A stretch of DNA of 17,951 bases, from assembly GCA_041177965.1 (NCBI GenBank), contig JBEGWF010000025.1, positions 1-17,951 on the forward strand. Direction: 5' to 3'. Made by a program: the position numbers and the translations under genes. This document shows positions 1 through 6,889 of the stretch, piece by piece. The stretch's first letter is position 1; the number at the start of each line of letters is the position of its first letter. The notes under the pieces were generated by a model. The model made no database searches. It worked only from the letters and a program-made list of their open reading frames with translations, and was not told the DNA's origin. This DNA is from SXXZ01 sp041177965 (GTDB taxonomy: Bacteria > Verrucomicrobiota > Verrucomicrobiia > Limisphaerales > UBA9464).

Positions 1-1
1 C

Positions 2-544
2 GAGTTGCTGCATTGGTTCCGCGCGCTGGCGGCGGCGACTCCGCTGCCGTGGATGCTCTACAACAACCCGGTGGGGTATCACGCCGATGTCACTCCGGAG
101 ATGTTCGCCCAGTTGGCAGAAATCCCCAACCTGGTGGCCATCAAGGAGAGCAGCGCCAACACCCGGCGCATCACCGAGTTGCGCAATCGGGTGGGCGATC
201 GGTACCAGATCTTCACGGGCGTGGATGACCTGTTCCTGGAGTCGGCCATCCTTGGTATCGATGGATGGGTCGCCGGCAGCGGCATCGCCTTCCCGAAGGA
301 GAATCAGCAATTGTGGGACTTGGCCAAGGCCGGTCGATGGGACGAGGCGCGGGCGCTCTACCGCTGGTCGCAACCACTGATGAAGCTCGATACGCACGTG
401 CATTTCGTGCAGTACATCAAACTGCTGTGCCAAGAGACCGGCCTTGCCAAGGAGTGGGTCCGCGAGCCGCGCCTGCCGATCTCCGGCGCTGAACGCGAGT
501 CGGTCCTCAAGATCATCCGCACCGCGCTGGCCCAGCGGCCTTGA
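2..544 (+). CDS. Dihydrodipicolinate synthase (DHDPS/NAL) family aldolase, 3' part only
   Basis: This is the C-terminal 180 or so residues of a TIM-barrel class I aldolase. The reading frame is open at the window edge, so the start lies upstream. The family hallmarks are visible: a YNNP motif whose Tyr codon is at 59-61 (the position of the catalytic Tyr in the YNVP motif of DapA), and a VAIKESS segment whose Lys codon at 143-145 is the Schiff-base lysine. These are followed by a FTGVDD strand and a GIDGWVAGSG segment typical of the last barrel strands. Family members condense or cleave pyruvate with an aldehyde. True DapA makes tetrahydrodipicolinate precursors for lysine and peptidoglycan, but many paralogues in these phyla are catabolic aldolases for sugar acids, sialic acid or hydroxyproline-derived acids. 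Without the N-terminal half and genome context I cannot tell which substrate applies, so I give no symbol. Confidence 0.9.
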   Translation, partial: ELLHWFRALAAATPLPWMLYNNPVGYHADVTPEMFAQLAEIPNLVAIKESSANTRRITELRNRVGDRYQIFTGVDDLFLESAILGIDGWVAGSGIAFPKENQQLWDLAKAGRWDEARALYRWSQPLMKLDTHVHFVQYIKLLCQETGLAKEWVREPRLPISGAERESVLKIIRTALAQRP

Positions 545-680
545 CCCCGTTTGGCGGGACGGTGCGGTCCGTGCTCTCGGCCTTCCCGAGGCTCCTCAAG
601 TAAGGTTCGACGCTGCGCGCGGGCACCGCAGCCGGAGATTGAGCGCCGGCTGTGCCATGGGTAACGTGGCCCCCTCTCCC

Positions 681-1949
681 ATGAATTCCTCCCGCTCCCT
701 CCAGGCTCTGGTCTTCTCGTCGTGGTGCTGCGCCGTCGCGGTCTCGGCCGCCGATTGGGCCTGCTGGCGTGGGGCCGATGGCCTCGGCATCAGTCCGGAG
801 AAGTCGGTGCCGGTGGCCTGGTCGAAGGAAAAGAATCTCGCCTGGAAGGCCGCGGTGCCGGGCCGCGGAGCCTCGTCGCCCATCGTGGTCGGCAAGCGGG
901 TCTACCTGACCACTCAGACCCCCGACCAAGGCATGCACCTGCTGGCCTTCGATCGGGAAACCGGGGCGCAGGTTTGGGACACCGAGATCGCCCGTGGCAA
1001 GCTGCACGCCCACGAACTGCACAACATGGCCACCCCGACGGCGGTGTCCGATGGAAGGCAGGTCTGGGTGCTTTTCGGCACCGGTGACCTCGCGTGTGTG
1101 AATGCCGAGGGCCGCATCGTGTGGCAGCGGAACCTGGTGAAGGAATTCGGGCCGCTGAAGACCAACCATGGCTATGGCTCGTCACCCATGCTGGATGGCA
1201 ACCGATTGTTCGTGGTGCGCATGCATCAGGGAGCCGACTCCTATGTGCTGGCGGTCGATGCCAAGACCGGCAAGGACTTGTGGAAGAAGGATCGTTCGAA
1301 TGGGGCCCGCGAGGAGGGCAAGGATTCCTATTCGACCCCGGTGTTCCATCGCCATGGGGGCCGGATGGAGGTCGTGGTGGCCGGGGCCGAAGTGCTCAAC
1401 GCCTACAACCCGTCCAATGGTGACGTGGTTTGGAGCGTGACTGGCCTGGATGTGCCGCATCCCTACGGCCGGACCATCGCCGGTCCCACGGCGGGCGAGG
1501 GCGTGGTGGTGGCGGTGGCCTCGGGCTTCCAGAACCGGGGATACACCGTGGGCATCAAGGCCGGTGGGCATGGCGACATCACCACGACCCATTCGCTTTG
1601 GAAATCCACGCGGTATTCGGCCGATTGCCCCACGCCGGTCATCGTCGGAGGGCATTTGTTCTCGATTCGCGATGACGGCATGGCCTCGTGCCTGAACCTG
1701 AAGACGGGCGAGGCCCTCTGGCAGGAGCGCCTCTTCACCGAGAACGTGAAGGTGTCGCCGGTGGCGGCTGCGGGTCGCGTGTATTTCACCAGCGGTCGGG
1801 GCAACACGGTGGTGGCGGCGGCCTCGCCGAAGTTCGAGGTGTTGTCTCGCAACGAGCTGAACGAAGACACGCTGGCCACCCCAGCGATCTCGGGCGGCAA
1901 GTTCTACCTGCGCACCGAGGGTGGGTTGTACTGCTTCGGCGGCCGTTGA
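681..1949 (+). CDS. Secreted PQQ-binding-like beta-propeller protein
   Basis: A 422-residue exported protein. The ATG at 681 gives a short polar N-terminus, a hydrophobic core and an Ala-rich cleavage region (VAVSAAD, about residues 19-25). An in-frame ATG at 657 would add eight residues before it and is less likely. The mature part starts with a WACWRGADGLG segment common in planctomycete and verrucomicrobial PQQ-like proteins. It then shows repeated propeller blades ending in the tryptophan-docking pattern (AxDxxTGxxxW), at about residues 87-99, 136-147, 189-201, 239-251 and 335-347. Such proteins resemble quinoprotein dehydrogenases and BamB, but I see no calcium or PQQ ligand set that would prove enzymatic activity, so it may be a scaffold or binding protein. 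It is separated by 136 bases from the aldolase upstream and 118 bases from the hydrolase downstream. No Shine-Dalgarno sequence precedes the start. Confidence 0.88.
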   Translation: MNSSRSLQALVFSSWCCAVAVSAADWACWRGADGLGISPEKSVPVAWSKEKNLAWKAAVPGRGASSPIVVGKRVYLTTQTPDQGMHLLAFDRETGAQVWDTEIARGKLHAHELHNMATPTAVSDGRQVWVLFGTGDLACVNAEGRIVWQRNLVKEFGPLKTNHGYGSSPMLDGNRLFVVRMHQGADSYVLAVDAKTGKDLWKKDRSNGAREEGKDSYSTPVFHRHGGRMEVVVAGAEVLNAYNPSNGDVVWSVTGLDVPHPYGRTIAGPTAGEGVVVAVASGFQNRGYTVGIKAGGHGDITTTHSLWKSTRYSADCPTPVIVGGHLFSIRDDGMASCLNLKTGEALWQERLFTENVKVSPVAAAGRVYFTSGRGNTVVAAASPKFEVLSRNELNEDTLATPAISGGKFYLRTEGGLYCFGGR

Positions 1950-2067
1950 TCGGTGGGAAACCCGCAGAGGCAGGGCCGTTGGGAGGCGTTGGGGAGCGTT
2001 TGGGGCGGGCTTGTGCCGGAAAAAATCCTCGCCCTTCGGGGTGGATACCGCAGGGTCCCACCATTCC

Positions 2068-3144
2068 ATGAAATCGCCCTTCGCCTCCCCGGGTCTGGCC
2101 GCCCTCGTCCTCGGATTGCACCTGGGTCTTGCCTCCGCCTTCGCCCATTCCGCCATCGAACCCGCTCCGCGCACCGACAAGGGGTGGGTGGATCGTCAGG
2201 CCGCTTTCAATGCCACCGTCGCCTCTGTGGGCTCCAAGGCCCAGTTGATCTTCATCGGCGACTCCATCACCCAGGGCTGGGAAGGCGAAGGCAAGGAGGT
2301 GTGGGCCAAGCACTACGCCCATCGCAATGCCATCAACCTGGGCATCGGGGGCGATCGCACCCAGCACGTCCTCTGGCGCCTCGACAACGGCAACCTCGCC
2401 GGTCTCAACCCCAAGGCCGCGGTGGTGATGATCGGCACCAACAACTCCAACGGCGAGGACAACAGCCCCGAACAGATCGTGGACGGCGTCCGGGCCATCG
2501 TGGAGAAGCTGAAGGCGAAACTCCCGGGAACGAAGGTCCTGCTGGTGGCCATTTTTCCGAGGGCCGAGAACTTCAGCGCGCAGCGGGGTAAGCTCGCCCA
2601 GATCAACCAGGTGCTGCGCCGGTTCGCCGACGACAAGACCGTGTTCTGGGCCGATTTCGGACACAAGTTCCTCAACGACGACGGCACCATGCCCCGCGAG
2701 TTGATGCCCGATTACCTGCATCTTTCGAAGAAGGGTTACCAGATCTGGGCCGACTCCATCGAGGCCCAGGTGGCTCAGATGCTCGGAGAAACGCCGGTGC
2801 AGGCCGGGGTGGCTCCCGGCAACGACGTTTCCGGCGAATGGGTGCTGACCATTCCGGGGCCCGATGATCAACCGGTGGACATCCCCATGACCTTGAAGCA
2901 GGAGGGCCATCGCCTCACCGGTCGGGTCGTCCGGGGCCGTGAGGCGGGCAAGTTTTTGGAGGTGGCCGAGGGCAAGGTGCAGGGCGACACGCTGACATGG
3001 ACGATGCGGCGGGATCGCCCCGACGGCAGCACCATGGTCTATGCGATGTCGGGCCGCCTGGTGGACGGCAAGATCGATGGCAAGTCCGAGACCACGATGG
3101 ATGGCAACCCGATCAGCCGGGCCTGGACCGCGCGTCGGAAGTGA
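2068..3144 (+). CDS. Secreted SGNH/GDSL hydrolase with C-terminal beta-rich domain
   Basis: A 358-residue exported esterase-type protein. Residues 1-26 form a signal peptide (hydrophobic LAALVLGLHLGLASA). The SGNH domain, about 45-245, carries block I GDSITQG with nucleophile Ser66, block II Gly in GIGGDRTQ (92-99), block III GTNN with Asn125 or Asn126, and block V DYLH with Asp215 and His218. This is a full catalytic set, closest in style to the PAF-acetylhydrolase-like and sialate or acetyl-xylan esterase groups. Family members remove acyl, usually acetyl, groups from lipids or glycans. Residues about 253-358 form a separate domain starting VSGEWVLTIPG, with alternating LTGRV, GKVQGDTLTW and GKIDGKSE strands. 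It looks like the small beta-barrel or lipocalin-like module often attached to secreted verrucomicrobial enzymes, and I infer a binding role. The ATG at 2068 is chosen for the signal peptide; the open frame extends further upstream without one. Confidence 0.9.
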   Translation: MKSPFASPGLAALVLGLHLGLASAFAHSAIEPAPRTDKGWVDRQAAFNATVASVGSKAQLIFIGDSITQGWEGEGKEVWAKHYAHRNAINLGIGGDRTQHVLWRLDNGNLAGLNPKAAVVMIGTNNSNGEDNSPEQIVDGVRAIVEKLKAKLPGTKVLLVAIFPRAENFSAQRGKLAQINQVLRRFADDKTVFWADFGHKFLNDDGTMPRELMPDYLHLSKKGYQIWADSIEAQVAQMLGETPVQAGVAPGNDVSGEWVLTIPGPDDQPVDIPMTLKQEGHRLTGRVVRGREAGKFLEVAEGKVQGDTLTWTMRRDRPDGSTMVYAMSGRLVDGKIDGKSETTMDGNPISRAWTARRK

Positions 3145-3187
3145 TCGTCTCCGGGAAGCGGGGGGTGCATGGAATCCGGTTCCTCCC

Positions 3188-3219
3188 GCTTGAGGGCATG
3201 AGGTTTTCTCAAGCATAGT
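3188..3219 (+). promoter_or_regulatory. Putative promoter with inverted repeat, placing transcription start at the DUF1501 ATG
   Basis: TTGAGG at 3190-3195 and CATAGT at 3214-3219 are 18 bases apart and resemble sigma-70 -35 and -10 boxes. The -10 ends only six bases before the ATG at 3226, so transcription would begin at or next to the start codon, giving a leaderless mRNA. The same stretch contains a 7-bp inverted repeat, GCTTGAG at 3188-3194 and CTCAAGC at 3208-3214, which could be an operator overlapping the promoter. No Shine-Dalgarno sequence precedes the gene, in line with a leaderless start. The box matches are partial, so this is a prediction. Confidence 0.35.
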
Positions 3220-3225
3220 CACGCC

Positions 3226-4617
3226 ATGTTCGACTTCCTCGCAGAATCCCCGCGGGATCGAGTGCGCCTGTGTGGTCCGGGCGTTTCCCGACGGGAATTC
3301 CTTCAGGTGGGTTCCCTAGCGGCCATCGGTCTGTCGATGCCGCAGTACCTGCAGGCGAAGGAGGAGGGCAGGGTGTCGGCCGCGCAGGACAGGCGGTCGT
3401 GCATCATGATCTTCAACCTCGGCGGTCCGAGTCACATCGACCTCTGGGACATGAAGCCCGATGCCCCGTCCGAGATCCGGGGCCCCTTCAAGCCCATCCG
3501 CACGAAATCGAACGCCTTCGAGATCTCCGAACTCCTGCCGCGCCATGCGGCCATCGCGGATCGCTTCTCCCTCGTGCGGTCCTGCCATCACGATGGCGCC
3601 GCGGTGCACGACGCCGGTTGGCAGATGATGCAGACCGGCCGGCGGTTCACCGGCGGCATCCAGACCCCGCATGCCGGGGCGGTGCTCTCGCACCTCCGTG
3701 GCCGGCGCACCGACCTGCCGCCGTTCGTGGTGCTGCCCCAGTTGATGGGCCGCGGTGGCGGCAATCTGCCCAATGGTCAGGCCGGCGGATTCCTCGGCAA
3801 GGCCCACGATCCCTTCGCCTTGATGGCCGATCCCTCGCAGAAGGACTTCAAGGTGCCGGACCTGCTGCCTCCCGACCAGATCGGGGCGCATCGTCTGGAA
3901 CGCCGCCGCAAGATGCGGGACATCGTCGAATCGTCCGTCGCGCAATTCGAGGCCAGCGAGGATGCCCGCCTGATGGACGAGAACTTCCACGCGGCCTTCC
4001 GCATCATGACCAGCGAGAAGGCCCGGGAGGCCTTCGACCTGGCCCGCGAACCCCTGAAGGTCCGGGAACGGTACGGCATGAACCGCTTCGGGCAGTGCTG
4101 CCTGTTGGCCCGCCGACTGGTGGAGAGCGGCGTGCGTTTCGTGACCATCAACACCTTCCTGACCGTGTTCGACGAGATCACCTGGGACATCCACGGCTCC
4201 AAGCCGTTCACGTCCATCGCGGGCATGAAGGACATCGTCTGCCCCATGTACGACCAGGCCTACAGCGCGTTGATCGAAGACCTGGCCGAACGGGGCCTCC
4301 TCGATGACACGCTGGTCGCCAACCTCTCCGAATTCGGCCGCACCCCGAAGATCAATCCCGCCGGGGGGCGCGACCATTGGCCCCAATGCTTCACCGCCTA
4401 CTTCGCCGGGGGCGGCGTGAAGGGCGGTCGGGTGGTCGGCGCGAGCGATCCGATCGGAGGGTTTCCCGCCGAACGCCCGGTGAAGCCGGGGGACATCGTG
4501 GCCACGATCTTCCATTCGTTGGGCCTCGATCATGCCTCCCATCTGCCGGGGCCGGGCGGGCGACCGTTCACGCTGACCGACCTGGGCACCGAGCCCATCC
4601 GGGAGTTGTTCGCATGA
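3226..4617 (+). CDS. DUF1501 family protein with Tat-type signal
   Basis: A 463-residue member of the DUF1501 family, abundant in Planctomycetota and Verrucomicrobiota and related in fold to the alkaline phosphatase/sulfatase superfamily. An N-terminal twin-arginine-type motif, SRREFL at residues 21-26, is followed by the hydrophobic stretch VGSLAAIGLSM, as is usual for the family, so export in folded form is likely. Family landmarks are NLGGPSHIDLWDMKPDAP near residue 65, LSEFGRTPKI near residue 370 and GRDHW with Asp383 and His384, which sit where metal-binding residues occur in the superfamily. The catalytic activity of DUF1501 proteins is not established. It is the first gene of a three-gene unit: its stop codon overlaps the next start (ATGA at 4614-4617). 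The DUF1501 plus DUF1549/DUF1553 pairing is a known signature of these phyla, so the products probably act together outside the cytoplasm. Confidence 0.93.
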   Translation: MFDFLAESPRDRVRLCGPGVSRREFLQVGSLAAIGLSMPQYLQAKEEGRVSAAQDRRSCIMIFNLGGPSHIDLWDMKPDAPSEIRGPFKPIRTKSNAFEISELLPRHAAIADRFSLVRSCHHDGAAVHDAGWQMMQTGRRFTGGIQTPHAGAVLSHLRGRRTDLPPFVVLPQLMGRGGGNLPNGQAGGFLGKAHDPFALMADPSQKDFKVPDLLPPDQIGAHRLERRRKMRDIVESSVAQFEASEDARLMDENFHAAFRIMTSEKAREAFDLAREPLKVRERYGMNRFGQCCLLARRLVESGVRFVTINTFLTVFDEITWDIHGSKPFTSIAGMKDIVCPMYDQAYSALIEDLAERGLLDDTLVANLSEFGRTPKINPAGGRDHWPQCFTAYFAGGGVKGGRVVGASDPIGGFPAERPVKPGDIVATIFHSLGLDHASHLPGPGGRPFTLTDLGTEPIRELFA

Positions 4618-6887
4618 CCGCGGCCCTGGCAGCGCGGGGAGGGCTCGGGAGCCTCTTCGGCCGGGCCCGCGTGTGGCGATCCTGGGCGACGGTCCTGCTG
4701 ATCCTCTGCGCCTGGGCCGTCGCCCGCGCCGACGAGTCCGTGTCGTTCCGCAACGAGGTGTTGCCCATCCTTTCCAAGGCCGGATGCAATGGCGGCGGCT
4801 GCCACGGGGCGCTGGCCGGCAAGGGAGGCTTCCGATTGTCGCTCTTCGCCTACAATCCCGAGGCCGACCATCTGGCGATCACCCGGGAGGCCCAGGGCCG
4901 CCGGGTGGAACGGTCGCAGCCGGGGTCGAGCCTGCTGCTCACCAAGCCGACGGGCGCGGTGCGGCACAAAGGGGGCAAGCGCCTGGAGGTCGATTCCGAC
5001 GACTACCGCACCCTGGCCCGATGGATCGCCCAGGGCGCCCCGGGCCCGCAGGCCGGCGAGGCCGAGTTGCTGGGGTTGTCCATCGATCCCGGCGAGCGGT
5101 CGGCCCGGGTGGGTGAGACGCTGACCCTCACCGTGAAGGCCCGCTTCAGCGATGGCCGCGAGCGCGACGTCACCCGATGGGCGAAGTTCACCTCCACCGA
5201 CGAGACCGTGGCCTCGGTGGACGGCTCCGGCCGGGTCACCGTGCTCGGGCCCGGCGTGGGTGCCGTCACGGCCTGGTTTTCCTCACGCATCGTCATCGCC
5301 CGCATCACCGCCCCCTTCGCGGCCGAGATTCCCGCCGAGGCCTATGCCCAGGCCCCCGGCTCGGCGGTGATCGACGCCCCGGTGATGGACCAACTGAAGC
5401 GCCTGCACCTGCAGCCCTCGCCCCCGGCCGACGACGCCACCTTCATCCGCAGGGCCAGCCTCGACACGCTGGGGCGTCTGCCGACGCCTGCCGAGGTCCG
5501 GGCATTCGTCACCGATCCCTCCTCCGACAAGCACGCACGGTTGGCCGACCGCCTCTTGGCCGCCCCGGAATATGTCGATTTCTGGGCCTACAAGTGGTCG
5601 GACGTGCTGCTCGTCAGCGGGGCCCGCCTGCGCCCGGCGGCCGTGCAGTCGTACTACGGGTGGATCCGGGCCCGGGTCGCCGACAACACCCCCTGGGACC
5701 GGTTCGTGCGGCAGGTCGTCACGGCCCGCGGATCGTCGGTCGATGAGGGGGAGTCGAACTTCTTCGCCATCCACCAGGATCCGGAATCGATGGCCGAGAA
5801 CGTGAGCCAGGCCTTCCTGTCGTTGTCGATCAACTGTGCCCGTTGCCACAATCACCCCCTCGAGAAGTGGACCAACGACCAGTACTACCAGTTCGCCAAT
5901 CTGTTCTCCCGGGTCCGGGCCAAAGGGTGGGGTGGCGATCCCCGCAACGGCGACGGCAAGCGCCAGCTCTACGTCGAATCCGCGGGCGACCTGATCCAGC
6001 CGCGGACGGGTCGTCCTCAGGCTCCGGCACCGCTGGATGCCCCGGCCCTGGATCCGAAGGATCCGCGGGACCGTCGCGAGGTGCTGGCCGATTGGCTCAC
6101 TTCGCCGTCCAATCCCTACTTCGCCCGGTCCATCGCCAACCGCCTCTGGGCCCATTATCTGGGCATCGGGCTGGTCGATCCGGTGGATGACCTGAGGGCC
6201 TCCAACCCCGCGTCGAACGAGCGACTGCTGGCGGCCCTGGCCGACCACCTGGTCCGACAGCGCTTCGACCTCCGGTCGCTCATGCGCGAGATCCTCGTCT
6301 CGCAGACCTATCGCCGTTCGTCCGAGATCCTCCCTGGCAATCGGGACGACCGCCGGCACCACTCCCGCTTCTTTCCCCGACGCCTGTCGGCCGAGGTCCT
6401 CAACGACGCCATCGCCGACGTCACCGGGGTCCGGGATCGGTTCACCGAGCTGACCCTCAGTGACGGATCCACCGAGAAGACGGCCTTCTACACCAACAGC
6501 ACCCGTTCGGTGCAGCTCTACGATTCGGCGGTGAACTCCTACTTCCTCAAGACCTTCGGCCGGAACCAGCGCGAGATCACCTGCGAGTGCGAGCGGTCCA
6601 ACCAGCCGAGCCTGGTGCAGGCGCTGCACCTGTCGAACGGGGCGACGGTGAACGACAAGCTGGGGGCCAAGGAAGGGCGCCTCGCCGGGTGGCTGGCCGA
6701 CGGGGCCGCCCCCGACCGACTCGTCACCGAGGCGTATGCACTGGCGTTGTCGCGCGCCCCGCGGGAGGCGGAACGGAGCGCCCTGCTCCGGGCCTTCGAC
6801 GACGCGGGTCCCGGACAGCGCTCGGCGGTCGCGGAAGACCTGCTCTGGTCGATCCTCACCAGCCGCGAATTCCTCTTCCAACACTGA
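4614..6887 (+). CDS. Exported cytochrome-like + Big2 + DUF1549 + DUF1553 protein
   Basis: A 757-residue multidomain protein. The N-terminus has a hydrophobic signal segment (about 23-38, ending AVARADE). A cytochrome-c-like region follows with an unusual C-x4-CH motif, Cys58, Cys63 and His64. Next comes a bacterial Ig-like group 2 (Big2) domain at about 153-232 (SDGRERDVTRWAKFTSTDE). DUF1549 spans about 240-440 and contains a CARCH motif, Cys408-Cys411-His412, followed by NHP. DUF1553 spans about 484-740 (RSIANRLWAHYLGIGLVDP and SQTYRRSS). DUF1549 and DUF1553 are called PSCyt2 and PSD1 in planctomycetes and have no established activity. The two Cys-His motifs suggest covalent heme c, although heme loading is inferred. 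The ATG at 4614 overlaps the upstream stop by four bases and has a GGGAG at 4601-4605, eight bases upstream, suggesting translational coupling. The next gene starts two bases after this stop. Confidence 0.92.
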   Translation: MTAALAARGGLGSLFGRARVWRSWATVLLILCAWAVARADESVSFRNEVLPILSKAGCNGGGCHGALAGKGGFRLSLFAYNPEADHLAITREAQGRRVERSQPGSSLLLTKPTGAVRHKGGKRLEVDSDDYRTLARWIAQGAPGPQAGEAELLGLSIDPGERSARVGETLTLTVKARFSDGRERDVTRWAKFTSTDETVASVDGSGRVTVLGPGVGAVTAWFSSRIVIARITAPFAAEIPAEAYAQAPGSAVIDAPVMDQLKRLHLQPSPPADDATFIRRASLDTLGRLPTPAEVRAFVTDPSSDKHARLADRLLAAPEYVDFWAYKWSDVLLVSGARLRPAAVQSYYGWIRARVADNTPWDRFVRQVVTARGSSVDEGESNFFAIHQDPESMAENVSQAFLSLSINCARCHNHPLEKWTNDQYYQFANLFSRVRAKGWGGDPRNGDGKRQLYVESAGDLIQPRTGRPQAPAPLDAPALDPKDPRDRREVLADWLTSPSNPYFARSIANRLWAHYLGIGLVDPVDDLRASNPASNERLLAALADHLVRQRFDLRSLMREILVSQTYRRSSEILPGNRDDRRHHSRFFPRRLSAEVLNDAIADVTGVRDRFTELTLSDGSTEKTAFYTNSTRSVQLYDSAVNSYFLKTFGRNQREITCECERSNQPSLVQALHLSNGATVNDKLGAKEGRLAGWLADGAAPDRLVTEAYALALSRAPREAERSALLRAFDDAGPGQRSAVAEDLLWSILTSREFLFQH

Positions 6888-6889
6888 CC

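Noticed and set aside
576..590. Hairpin CTCGG/CCGAG after the aldolase gene as a terminator
   Set aside because: The stem is only 5 bp and no T-tract follows.
1786..3222. Open frame of 478 codons on the minus strand across the hydrolase gene
   Set aside because: It spans two genes and an intergenic gap, with His/Arg-rich low-complexity translation and no recognisable domain.
5283..6884. Open frame of 533 codons on the minus strand opposite the DUF1549/DUF1553 gene
   Set aside because: Antisense shadow with Gly/Arg/Val bias and no motif; the plus-strand frame has unmistakable family signatures.
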